Shown: positions 1-6,589 of the stretch, in pieces
Layout: every line of letters begins with the position of its first letter
Position numbering within the stretch: position 1 is the stretch's first letter
Assembly (NCBI GenBank): GCA_025354065.1
Contig: JANXNM010000599.1
Location: forward strand, 1-9,742
DNA length: 9,742 bases
Direction of reading: 5' to 3'
From: Synechococcales cyanobacterium 340R_concoct_173_sub
GTDB lineage: Bacteria > Cyanobacteriota > Cyanobacteriia > Leptolyngbyales > Leptolyngbyaceae
Notes under the pieces: generated by a model
What the model saw: only the letters and a program-made list of their open reading frames with translations
Told to the model about the DNA's origin: nothing
Database searches by the model: none
Made by a program: the position numbers and the translations under genes

Positions 1-837
1 CGAATCCTTCTCGCCGACTCCGGAACTGGACATTCTGAAGAAATGCTTCAGGCATTAATGGTCATTCCATCGATTCGTCGTGCCATGGTAACAATTTTGC
101 ATGTGGTGCCGCCTCAGATTTCAGCGATGCAAATGGAAGCAAAGACTAGAGAAGGGAGCGCTCTTGTACAAGCTGCCATCGATCGGTTGAAGCTTGACCC
201 CGAGAAGGTTTCAGTGGTCATTCGCTCTGGCGATCCAAAATTAGTGGTATGCGAAGTTGCAGAAGAAGTAAATACTGACCTGATTATTATGGGATCTCGG
301 GGTACGAAGAGCCGCCTATTATCTATTGTTGAGAACTCCGTTAGTCAATATGTATTTCAGCTTTCACCGCGTCCGATGCTGTTAGTAAAAGATGATCTGT
401 ATGTGCGTCCAATTCAGCGCGTTACGGTGGCAATGGACAAGTCAGAAATGTCTAAGAAGAGCTTGAATTTGGCATTATTCTTATTAAGAGACATGCCTGA
501 AAGTAAGCTAAATTTAGTTCACATCGATCCAAATGCAAAAGCAGAACTATCCGGTGCGGCGGCTGAAAGAGACCCTGTTCTCTCCTCTGCATTAGCAACC
601 GTAAAACGCTATGGCATTGATTGCCGTTGTTTTGTGGGAGCCGGGAAAGCAGGCGAAACAATTTGTCGCATTGCTGAAGAAACTCGCACTGACTTGTTAT
701 TACTTGGGTCTCCCGATCGTCGTCCATCCATCGGTCGCAATCTCCCCGATATCGATCGGCTCTTAGGATCGTCCCTTTCAGATTACGTGCGAACCCATGC
801 AACTTGTCCGGTATTGATGTCTCGGGCAGCAGGTTAA
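1..837 (+). CDS. Universal stress protein, two tandem Usp domains (5' end outside window)
   Basis: The reading frame is open from base 1, and the residues before the first ATG (RILLADSGTGHSEE) look like the first Usp beta strand and loop, so the true start lies left of the window and the ATG at 43 is internal. At least 278 residues are present. Domain 1 covers about residues 1-131 and ends in IIMGSRG...ENSVSQYVF...PMLLV. Domain 2 covers about 138-275 and ends in LLLLGSPDRR...GSSLSDYVR...CPVLM. Usp domains bind ATP through G-x2-G-x9-G-S/T. Domain 1 keeps GSRG but has Asn-Ser where Gly-Ser is usual, and domain 2 keeps Gly-Ser but has a longer loop. The protein is probably cytoplasmic and stress related; its specific role is unknown. 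It converges on the protease gene, with 37 bases between the stops. Confidence 0.9.
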   Translation, partial: RILLADSGTGHSEEMLQALMVIPSIRRAMVTILHVVPPQISAMQMEAKTREGSALVQAAIDRLKLDPEKVSVVIRSGDPKLVVCEVAEEVNTDLIIMGSRGTKSRLLSIVENSVSQYVFQLSPRPMLLVKDDLYVRPIQRVTVAMDKSEMSKKSLNLALFLLRDMPESKLNLVHIDPNAKAELSGAAAERDPVLSSALATVKRYGIDCRCFVGAGKAGETICRIAEETRTDLLLLGSPDRRPSIGRNLPDIDRLLGSSLSDYVRTHATCPVLMSRAAG

Positions 838-842
838 TTTCT

Positions 843-866
843 AAAGACACTTTTTAAAGACACTTT
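843..866. repeat. Short direct repeat between convergent genes
   Basis: The 11-mer AAAGACACTTT occurs at 843-853 and again at 856-866, a 13-base period counting the extra T residues. It fills most of the 37-base gap between the stops of the stress-protein and protease genes. It does not fold into a good stem, so I do not call it a terminator. It may be only a local duplication. Confidence 0.5.
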
Positions 867-874
867 ATTACAAT

Positions 875-2215
875 TCAGAATTCAGCATCTAACTTCTGAG
901 CTTCTTTAAGTGCAGCCTGGGCGGCGATCGATTCTCCGATTGTTTCCCAGGCTTTGCTTTTTTCGACCCAAGCCGATGGAAAATTGGGTTGTAAACTAGT
1001 CGCATAATTCAGGCTTTCAACCGCGAGAATGGGCTGCCTTAATTGATTTAGTAGTTTCCCACGCCAATACCAAGCGATCGCATTACGGGGATTGAGTTTT
1101 ACGGTTTGGTCGAGAAGTACGATGGCCGATTGCAGTTGTCCCAAGTCCGCCAACGCGATCGCCTTACCTTGCATCGCTCGATCTTGTAATGGATCCATCA
1201 ATAGCGCTTGGTCAAACGCCTTCACTGCATCGACCGATCGGCCCAACGTGTAGAACATCACCCCTTCGGCATAGCGCAATGAAAACGCTTTGGGTGACAA
1301 TTTAATCGCTTTTTGCAAGGCACGAATCCCCTCCGGCAAACGGCCCATGCGATAGAGACTGTTGGCATGGTTGGCCCAGGTGAGTGAGGTCGAGACTAAT
1401 GGGGGCTGGGTGAGCGATCGCAAGAGTTGGTCTACTGCGCGCATGTCTTCGGGGAGCAGTCCGGATGACATGGTGGGTTGAACTGGCAGCCCTAGTTTAG
1501 GTTGGTAGGTGAACAGGGTGCGGATGGTGATTCCAGAGCTGTATCCCAGGTGTAAACGATCGGAGGATCCCGGCAATTCTGGATTGCTCTCGGAATTGCT
1601 CAACTCAATCTCTTCCCCTTCCGATCGACCATGAATCGCCATCACCTGTCCGCTACTATTCAACACTGGGCCACCACTCATTCCAGCCTGGGCAATGTTG
1701 CTATAAAACAAACCATACCCTTGAGTGAATGGATCTTTCGCAAAGGGAATCGCCTGCAATTGTGGAATCACGCTTCCGGGTGTAAAAATTGGCGTTGCGC
1801 TTGCTTTTCCCATCAAAAAAAGCGGTTGACCTGAATAAGGCAAGGCCGTAGACAAATTTGCGATCGCATAGGATCGATCGCTTTTGAATTCCACAAGGGC
1901 CAAATCCAAATCTGGCAAAGGCTGAATGCTGCGCCATTCGACAGGATGCGAGTCACCATCAGGCGTAATCACAGCATACTGATCTTCAACCCGAACACTA
2001 TGTTTTGTCGTTAGCACCCGATACCGATCGCCATTTCGCGCCACCAACACCCCAGAACTAGGCCGATCGGATTGAATTTTGACGGTGATTTCGGTAGCTA
2101 TGGCCTGAATTTCAGGTAAAGAAAGAGCTTCAGCAGAATTGCAAAATATCCCTAATACTGCAATCGTGCCTGTAAGACTATTTAAAAAAGGACTATCTAA
2201 AAAAAGCTGTGCCAT
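875..2215 (-). CDS. Exported trypsin-like serine protease with C-terminal TPR repeats
   Basis: The product is 446 aa from the ATG at 2215. A GTG directly upstream (2218) would add one residue. A GAGG lies 7 bases before the ATG and only 4 before the GTG, so I prefer the ATG. Residues about 9-31 form a hydrophobic signal-like segment ending near Ser-Ala-Glu-Ala, suggesting export to periplasm or thylakoid lumen. The S1-type triad is visible (numbers counted from the GTG): His73 in TTKHSV, Asp105 in LPDLDLALVEF, Ser181 in AGMSGGPVL. The peptidase domain runs to about 240. After a linker, residues about 278-446 hold five TPR-like helical repeats with the usual Leu, Gly, Ala and Pro spacing (for example ALQKAIKLSP). 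All catalytic residues are present, so it is probably active. TPRs usually recruit protein partners; the substrate is unknown. Four of the seven HIP1 octamers in the window fall here. Confidence 0.88.
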   Translation of the reverse strand: MAQLFLDSPFLNSLTGTIAVLGIFCNSAEALSLPEIQAIATEITVKIQSDRPSSGVLVARNGDRYRVLTTKHSVRVEDQYAVITPDGDSHPVEWRSIQPLPDLDLALVEFKSDRSYAIANLSTALPYSGQPLFLMGKASATPIFTPGSVIPQLQAIPFAKDPFTQGYGLFYSNIAQAGMSGGPVLNSSGQVMAIHGRSEGEEIELSNSESNPELPGSSDRLHLGYSSGITIRTLFTYQPKLGLPVQPTMSSGLLPEDMRAVDQLLRSLTQPPLVSTSLTWANHANSLYRMGRLPEGIRALQKAIKLSPKAFSLRYAEGVMFYTLGRSVDAVKAFDQALLMDPLQDRAMQGKAIALADLGQLQSAIVLLDQTVKLNPRNAIAWYWRGKLLNQLRQPILAVESLNYATSLQPNFPSAWVEKSKAWETIGESIAAQAALKEAQKLDAEF

Positions 2216-2312
2216 CACCCATCCTCAAAATCCATCTATCTTCTATATGCGATCGTTAATGCGGTGAATCAGGGCGAATTCGGATTTCTGGGGTGAGTTT
2301 GAGGGATTGGAG

Positions 2313-2332
2313 CATTACAATAAGGTGTAATG
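2313..2332 (+). promoter_or_regulatory. Operator-like inverted repeat over a candidate -10
   Basis: CATTACA (2313-2319) and TGTAATG (2326-2332) are perfect 7-base inverted arms with a 6-base spacer. The candidate -10 hexamer TACAAT (2316-2321) lies inside the element, and no good -35 is visible. Transcription from it would begin near 2328, leaving about 26 bases before the glutaredoxin ATG at 2354. A dyad over a -10 suggests binding by a dimeric repressor. I cannot assign it to a known regulator. Confidence 0.4.
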
Positions 2333-2353
2333 TTTCGCAATGTAGTTCTAACC

Positions 2354-2614
2354 ATGTCAGCAACAATCGAAATTTATACTTGGAGTACTTGTCCTTTCTG
2401 TGTAAAAGCAAAGCGGCTTCTCGATAGTAAGGGCGCAAAGTACACCGAATATTGTCTGGATGGGGACGAAGCAGGCCGGACTAAAATGGCGGCTCGATCG
2501 GGGGGAAGCAAGTCCGTTCCTCAGATCTTTGTTAACGATCAGCATTTGGGCGGTTGTGATAGTATTCATGCTCTCGATCGCGAAGGAAAGCTGGACGTTT
2601 TACTCGCGGGTTAG
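2354..2614 (+). CDS. grxC: Glutaredoxin, GrxC/Grx3 type with CPFC active site
   Basis: The 86-residue protein matches the usual size of bacterial glutaredoxin 3 (about 82-90 aa). These thiol oxidoreductases reduce disulfides and glutathione-mixed disulfides with glutathione in the cytoplasm. The opening EIYTWSTCPFC places the redox pair at Cys13 and Cys16. SVPQIF (54-59) contains the cis-proline (Pro56), and GGCDS (66-70) is the glutathione-binding segment. An in-frame ATG at 2330 would add eight residues (MFRNVVLT), but the homologous part begins at MSATIEIYTW, and the upstream ATG sits inside the inverted repeat with its nearest purine run too close to act as a ribosome site. I therefore choose 2354, although no strong Shine-Dalgarno precedes it. 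The gene diverges from the protease gene and converges on tadA. Confidence 0.92.
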   Translation: MSATIEIYTWSTCPFCVKAKRLLDSKGAKYTEYCLDGDEAGRTKMAARSGGSKSVPQIFVNDQHLGGCDSIHALDREGKLDVLLAG

Positions 2615-2633
2615 CGGTTAATGCAATATTTAA

Positions 2634-2673
2634 GACAGCGGTGAAGTGCACTTGTTCAACATTCACTGCTGTC
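2634..2673 (+). terminator. Hairpin between grxC and tadA, probable grxC terminator
   Basis: Bases 2634-2645 pair with 2662-2673 as a 12-base stem with one G-U wobble around a 16-base loop, 19 bases after the grxC stop. In the opposite transcript the wobble becomes an A-C mismatch, so the hairpin suits + strand RNA better. The following tail is pyrimidine rich (CTTCTTTTTG, ending near 2693) but is not an immediate U-run, so efficiency is uncertain. It may also help insulate the converging tadA transcript. Confidence 0.5.
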
Positions 2674-2678
2674 ATTTA

Positions 2679-3206
2679 CTATCTTCTTTTTGCGAACCAA
2701 TCCTGAAGCTGCGATCGGCAGGATTCTTCTAAAAATCCGCCAATCACCTGCAACCGATGGTTCGACAGTGGACTATCGGGAATATTCCAGACACTACGCA
2801 CCGCACCCGCTTTCAGGTCATCTGCGCCATAGACTAAGGTTTTAATTCGAGCCAGTCCGATCGCTCCGGCACACATGGCGCAAGGTTCCAAGGTTACATA
2901 CAACGTACAGTCAGTTAAGTGCCAATTTTTCAGCGCCAACCCAGCCAGCCGCAGCGCCAAAACTTCAGCATGGGCCGTTGGATCTTGGTCTTGTTCACGT
3001 CGATTCATGGCCATCGCGATCGCATTTCCCGCAGAATCCACAACAATTGCGCCCACAGGGACATCACCTGCGCTTCCAGCCTGTTCAGCCAAATCTAGGG
3101 CTTTCACCATCCAGCCATGATGTCGCAAATATTCAGAATTATTGAACTCGATCGGTGGGATAGGATAGGGCACAGCGTATTTAGTTCTCGTGGATCTTCC
3201 CATCAT
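2679..3206 (-). CDS. tadA: tRNA(adenine-34) deaminase TadA
   Basis: TadA deaminates the wobble adenosine of tRNA-Arg(ACG) to inosine so that one tRNA reads several Arg codons, and it is usually essential in bacteria. The zinc-dependent cytidine-deaminase fold shows its two signatures: HAE at 79-81 (zinc ligand His79, catalytic Glu81) and PCAMC at 108-112 (zinc ligands Cys109, Cys112). DVPVGAIVVD at 48-57 and the ARIKTLVYGADD region at 119-130 also fit. The product is 175 aa from the ATG at 3206. The first 20 or so residues (MMGRSTRTKYAVPYP...) lie outside the conserved domain. A GTG at 3173 would give 164 aa and clear the divergent neighbour; neither start has a good ribosome site, so the 5' end is uncertain. 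It is head-to-head with the CpcT-family gene. Confidence 0.93.
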   Translation of the reverse strand: MMGRSTRTKYAVPYPIPPIEFNNSEYLRHHGWMVKALDLAEQAGSAGDVPVGAIVVDSAGNAIAMAMNRREQDQDPTAHAEVLALRLAGLALKNWHLTDCTLYVTLEPCAMCAGAIGLARIKTLVYGADDLKAGAVRSVWNIPDSPLSNHRLQVIGGFLEESCRSQLQDWFAKRR

Positions 3207-3798
3207 GCCCCATTCTTATGATCTCCAAACCCTAGGCACATATCTAACAGGGACGTTTGATAACCGATCGCAGGCCATAGACGATCCGGTTTGGTATGTC
3301 GGGCTTCAAGTCTGGCACCAGGCTACTAATCTCTTTTCAGAGGACAGCATTACTATTTTTGCAGAGCAAGCCAATAGACTCAAATTAGAACAACCCTACC
3401 GCCAGCGATTAATCCGATTGCAGGACGGTGTAAATGGTCTGACGGCGCAGTTTTATGGATTCAAAGATCCGTCTATTGTGCTGGGATCTGGGCAATATCC
3501 CGATCGACTGGATGCCATAACCCCACAGGATATTGATTTTTTGCCTGGATGCCTACTTACAATTCAGGCACGATCGCTGAATGGGAAGCCCGGATTCTAT
3601 GCGATCGCGCCTGAGGAAAGCTGCTGTCAATTTAAATATGGGGACAAAATAGGCCAGGTTTCCCTAGGATTCGCCGTGTCGGAAACTGAATTTCACAGCT
3701 ACGACCAAGGCATTAATCCCGAAACGCAGAAACCCATTTGGGGTGCGCTCATGGGACCGTACCAACACCAAAAACAATTGTCTAAAGTATCAACCTAA
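3205..3798 (+). CDS. CpcT/CpeT-family phycobilin lyase paralogue
   Basis: This 197-residue protein has the pattern of the CpcT/CpeT family, whose characterised members attach phycobilins to a cysteine of phycobiliprotein beta subunits. Visible family features are the N-terminal LQTLGTYLTGTFDNRSQA, QPYRQRLIRL (63-72), FLPGC (112-116), and the C-terminal block with GFAVSETEFHSYDQGINPET (155-174) followed by IWGALMGPY (178-186). I infer a soluble lyase or bilin chaperone acting in phycobilisome assembly. Sequence alone does not distinguish a true phycocyanin Cys-155 lyase from a paralogue with another substrate, so I give no symbol. No phycobiliprotein gene is nearby. The ATG at 3205 fits the family N-terminus; a GTG at 3190 would add five residues. 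No clear ribosome site is seen. It converges on the STAS gene, with 35 bases between stops. Confidence 0.82.
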   Translation: MPHSYDLQTLGTYLTGTFDNRSQAIDDPVWYVGLQVWHQATNLFSEDSITIFAEQANRLKLEQPYRQRLIRLQDGVNGLTAQFYGFKDPSIVLGSGQYPDRLDAITPQDIDFLPGCLLTIQARSLNGKPGFYAIAPEESCCQFKYGDKIGQVSLGFAVSETEFHSYDQGINPETQKPIWGALMGPYQHQKQLSKVST

Positions 3799-3833
3799 CT
3801 AGATCGACCTAACTACTAACTAGTTTATATGTC

Positions 3834-4190
3834 CTAAATAGCACCACGCGGAACGCCTTCGAGTGCTTCTTCTTGAGTTGGGAAAATTTCAAACACAGAA
3901 TCCATCATCGTCACCTCAAACACGAGTCGTGCCTCAGGATGAACATTACAAATTCGGAAACTTCCGCGAACCTTATCCGCATCGCGCATTCCAGCAACCA
4001 AAGAGGTTAGCCCTGAACTGTCAATAAAATTCACTTGCCCTAAGTTGACCACTACATGACGACTTTGCTTAGAAATGCATTCCTGAAGCGTCAAACGGAA
4101 CTGCCACGCAGTCGTGATGTCCAGACGACCGATGGGAGTGAGTATAATGACCTTATTACCATCGGTGGTCAAATATTCTTTCTGATCCAT
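3834..4190 (-). CDS. STAS-domain anti-sigma factor antagonist
   Basis: The product is 118 aa and is nearly all STAS domain. Bacterial single-domain STAS proteins of the SpoIIAA/RsbV type bind an anti-sigma kinase and are switched off when it phosphorylates a serine. The key site is present: FIDSSGLTSL at 55-64, with the phosphoacceptor expected in the Asp57-Ser58-Ser59-Gly60 motif. GRLDITTAW (21-29) and HVVVNLGQVNFID form the core strands. I choose the ATG at 4190 because AGGGAG (4199-4204) lies 8 bases upstream; an ATG two codons earlier (4196) is only 2 bases from it. An ATG at 4244 would add 18 unconserved residues. No kinase or phosphatase partner is in the window, so the pathway is unknown. 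The gene lies downstream of hemF on the same strand but about 250 bases away, so it probably has its own promoter. Confidence 0.88.
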   Translation of the reverse strand: MDQKEYLTTDGNKVIILTPIGRLDITTAWQFRLTLQECISKQSRHVVVNLGQVNFIDSSGLTSLVAGMRDADKVRGSFRICNVHPEARLVFEVTMMDSVFEIFPTQEEALEGVPRGAI

Positions 4191-4198
4191 TCGCATTG

Positions 4199-4204
4199 CT
4201 CCCT
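4199..4204 (-). promoter_or_regulatory. Ribosome binding site deciding the STAS start
   Basis: On the minus strand this reads AGGGAG and ends 8 bases before the ATG at 4190, a normal spacing. It favours the 118-residue form over the longer reading frame opening at 4244. Confidence 0.65.
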
Positions 4205-4315
4205 GCTCTAAATCAATCACAAAATACACTCCACTTAGAGACACTTATCTTGTAAATAGTTATTCCCAAAAACGAACGCCAAAACCCAGATATTTATAAG
4301 AATCTTAGAACAACT

Positions 4316-4344
4316 ACCTTAAGTAAAATTACTTATTCAGTCAA
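4316..4344 (-). promoter_or_regulatory. Candidate promoter with internal dyad upstream of the STAS gene
   Basis: On the minus strand TTGACT (4339-4344) is a good -35, and 17 bases later TAAGGT (4316-4321) is a weak -10. A near-perfect dyad, TAAGTAA-AA-TTACTTA (4320-4335), fills the spacer. This would give an untranslated leader of roughly 115-120 bases. The weak -10 means it could be chance in AT-rich DNA. Confidence 0.3.
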
Positions 4345-4372
4345 TTTGGGCTATCCAATACAAAGACCCACA

Positions 4373-4423
4373 ACCCACATTACTCTACAGACCCACATTA
4401 CTCTACAGACCATTGCTCTACAG
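4373..4423. repeat. 18-base tandem repeat, two perfect copies plus one shorter copy
   Basis: ACCCACATTACTCTACAG stands at 4373-4390 and is repeated exactly at 4391-4408. A third copy at 4409-4423 (ACCATTGCTCTACAG) lacks three bases and has one change. The array lies between hemF, whose stop is 17 bases away, and the STAS gene. It shows no strong stem. It may be a simple minisatellite made by slippage, with a possible effect on the hemF 3' end or on STAS expression. Confidence 0.8.
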
Positions 4424-4439
4424 ACTGTTCTAGTTCTCT

Positions 4440-5522
4440 CTAGACTTTCCAATTCACCCAGTCCTGAGGCTTGAGAAAAATCTCATATAAGCGAGCTTCG
4501 GGAGATCCTGGTTCTGGGTGATAGTTATATTCCCAACGAACTAAGGGCGGCAACGACATTAAGATAGATTCGGTGCGTCCATTGGTCTGCAAACCGAAAA
4601 TAGTGCCCCGATCGTAAACTAGATTAAATTCCACATAGCGACCCCGACGATAAAGCTGGAAATTCCGCTCCCGATCGCCGTATTCTGTATCCTTCCGCTT
4701 CTGTACGATCGGCGTATAAGACGGCAAGAAGGCCAAACCACAGGACTGAGAAAACGAAAACACATCTTCCCAAGACCGATCGGCAACTGGACCGACTTTC
4801 TCAGCATAGTCTGCCGCAACTGTATCCGCCTGGGATCCGGGATAGGACAGGGGATAGAGCGTGCCACTGTTGTCCTGATAATCAAAGAAAATGCCGCCAA
4901 CTCCCCGAGTCTCATCGCGGTGCTTTAGGTAAAAATATTCGTCACACCAAAGCTTAAAGGTGTTGTAATACTCAGGATTGTGCCGATCGCAGGCTTCCTT
5001 GAGAGTTTTGTGGAAATGAACCACATCTTCCTCAACCGGATAAAACGGAGTCAGATCAATTCCGCCACCAAACCACCACACTGGACCCGCTTCAAAATAG
5101 CGATAGTTCAGATGAACCGTGGGAATGTGAGGATTTTTGGGGTGCAGCACCATAGATGTGCCCGTCGCATAAAAGCTATGGCCTGCTGCCTCTGGACGCT
5201 GAGCCAAAATTGATGGCGGTAACTGGTCGCCCCATACCTCTGAAAAATTTACACCGCCTTGCTCAAAGACATTACCATCCCGCATGACCCGCGATCGTCC
5301 ACCACCGCCTTCGGGGCGTTCCCAAGCATCCTGCTGAAATTTCCCGACTCCATCTGCTTCTTCCAATCCCCGACAAACTCGATCTTGGAATGACTTCATC
5401 CATTCGCTGACCCTTTTTTGCGAATCGGCTGGAGGTAAATTCTCAACCATTACATTCGATTCAGGAGATGCTGATTTGGATGTTGGTTTAGATATGACAG
5501 GGCGTGGAGAGAATGCAGTCAT
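4440..5522 (-). CDS. hemF: Oxygen-dependent coproporphyrinogen III oxidase
   Basis: HemF uses O2 to decarboxylate two propionates of coproporphyrinogen III, giving protoporphyrinogen IX for haem, chlorophyll and, through haem, bilins. It is a soluble homodimer needing no cofactor. The 360-residue protein carries the family blocks in order: GGGGRSRVM (72-80), [17 protein letters not shown] (127-143, with conserved His and Asn), [14 protein letters not shown] (149-162), [16 protein letters not shown] (200-215) and [14 protein letters not shown]...[10 protein letters not shown] (294-326). The first 24 or so residues are polar and Ser/Pro rich, outside the conserved domain; a Met at 25 is a possible alternative start. 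Neither start has a clear Shine-Dalgarno. I keep the ATG at 5522. The gene diverges from pyrH across a 338-base spacer and shares its strand with the STAS gene. Confidence 0.96.
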   Translation of the reverse strand: MTAFSPRPVISKPTSKSASPESNVMVENLPPADSQKRVSEWMKSFQDRVCRGLEEADGVGKFQQDAWERPEGGGGRSRVMRDGNVFEQGGVNFSEVWGDQLPPSILAQRPEAAGHSFYATGTSMVLHPKNPHIPTVHLNYRYFEAGPVWWFGGGIDLTPFYPVEEDVVHFHKTLKEACDRHNPEYYNTFKLWCDEYFYLKHRDETRGVGGIFFDYQDNSGTLYPLSYPGSQADTVAADYAEKVGPVADRSWEDVFSFSQSCGLAFLPSYTPIVQKRKDTEYGDRERNFQLYRRGRYVEFNLVYDRGTIFGLQTNGRTESILMSLPPLVRWEYNYHPEPGSPEARLYEIFLKPQDWVNWKV

Positions 5523-5860
5523 GATGAATATAAAAAGTTAGATCGCGCTTTTCTTCATATCTACAGTACAGCCAATTGCACTCCAACCCATACCGTTGCT
5601 CCCATTAGTCGGTTTAATCACTGTCTATGACTGTCTTTAGCAACCGTCTAGCAAGAGATTTCAAGGTTTGTTAATTTGTTTATAGTTTCGCCCCTATCAA
5701 ATCGTATTGAAACGATCGGCCCAAATTTAACAGATAAATAAGAGGACTAATCTGAACCTTAATTTAATCACTCAGTCTATACCCAGCACCCCACGCTAAA
5801 TGTGCGCCTCTAGCTGCTATCTTTAGTTGGGAATCTTCACGGGTAGGGGCAGATATTGAG
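5523..5860. promoter_or_regulatory. Divergent intergenic region between hemF and pyrH
   Basis: This 338-base stretch has no credible open reading frame or RNA gene. It must carry promoters for hemF (leftward) and for pyrH-frr (rightward). A weak rightward -10, TATAGT, lies at 5681-5686 without a good -35. ACTGTCT is repeated at 5620-5626 and 5630-5636, one helical turn apart. ATCGT (5701-5705) and ACGAT (5712-5716) form a small 5-base dyad. None of these matches a regulator site I can name. Confidence 0.5.
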
Positions 5861-6589
5861 ATGGCCTTAACATATCGGCGAGTGTTGCTGAAGCTAAGTG
5901 GCGAAGCATTGATGGGCGATCTGTCCTATGGGATTGATCCAGCCGTCGTCGATGCTATTGCGAAAGAAATTGTGGAAGTGGTGAATGCAGGTGTGGAAGT
6001 GGCGATCGTGGTTGGCGGCGGGAATATTTTCCGGGGTGTCAAGGGATCGGCAGCAGGTATGGAACGAGCAACAGCCGACTATGTGGGAATGATTGCGACG
6101 GTGATGAATGCCATCACATTGCAGGATGCCCTAGAACGTATGGGCATCGAAACCCGCGTCCTGACGGCGATTGCAATGCAAGAAATTGCAGAACCTTACA
6201 TTCGTCGTCGGGCGATGAGACATCTGGAAAAAGGCCGGGTTGTGGTGTTTGGGGCGGGGTCTGGCAATCCATTCTTCACCACCGACACGACAGCGGCACT
6301 GCGGAGTGCGGAAATTGGGGCGGATGTGGTGCTAAAGGCAACAAAGGTGGATGGTGTCTATGATTCTGATCCAAAGAAAAATTCAGATGCCAAACTGTTT
6401 AAAACCCTCACCTATTCCCATGTGTTGAATAATGATTTGCAAGTGATGGATAGTACGGCGATCGCACTTTGTAAAGATAACAATATTCCAATCATGGTGT
6501 TTAATATGATGGTGCCGGGGAATATTCGTCGGGCCGTGTTGGGTGAGGGAATTGGAACGATCGTTGGAGGTTCTTGTGAAATTAGCTGA
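5861..6589 (+). CDS. pyrH: UMP kinase (uridylate kinase)
   Basis: PyrH phosphorylates UMP to UDP with ATP, the step that commits pyrimidine nucleotides to UTP and CTP. It is a cytoplasmic hexamer of the amino-acid-kinase fold, normally activated by GTP and inhibited by UTP. At 242 aa the length is normal. The family motifs are all visible: [11 protein letters not shown] (7-17), the [11 protein letters not shown] phosphate and UMP loop (49-59), [13 protein letters not shown] (131-143), [14 protein letters not shown] (158-171) and the [11 protein letters not shown] region (194-204). The ATG at 5861 gives a standard N-terminus; the upstream TTGAG is too close to be a good ribosome site, while GTAGGGGC at 5843-5850 is at a workable distance. 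It overlaps frr by 14 bases, the common pyrH-frr operon. Confidence 0.97.
   Translation: MALTYRRVLLKLSGEALMGDLSYGIDPAVVDAIAKEIVEVVNAGVEVAIVVGGGNIFRGVKGSAAGMERATADYVGMIATVMNAITLQDALERMGIETRVLTAIAMQEIAEPYIRRRAMRHLEKGRVVVFGAGSGNPFFTTDTTAALRSAEIGADVVLKATKVDGVYDSDPKKNSDAKLFKTLTYSHVLNNDLQVMDSTAIALCKDNNIPIMVFNMMVPGNIRRAVLGEGIGTIVGGSCEIS
6566..6570 (+). promoter_or_regulatory. Ribosome binding site of frr inside pyrH
   Basis: GGAGG lies within the last codons of pyrH and ends 5 bases before the GTG at 6576. It is the strongest Shine-Dalgarno in the window. It decides the frr start and implies that frr initiation takes place as ribosomes finish pyrH. Confidence 0.8.

Noticed and set aside
452..850. 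Minus-strand reading frame of 132 codons opposite the universal stress protein
   Set aside because: It lies wholly on the antisense strand of a clear Usp coding region, has no recognisable domain and reads through the stop region of the true gene.
2330..2353. Upstream ATG for the glutaredoxin, adding eight residues
   Set aside because: It falls within the inverted repeat, lacks a ribosome site at workable distance, and the added residues precede the normal family N-terminus.
3797..3825. Inverted AACTAG / CTAGTT between the CpcT-family and STAS genes
   Set aside because: Only a 6-base AT-rich stem with a 17-base loop and no U-run on either strand; too weak to call a terminator.
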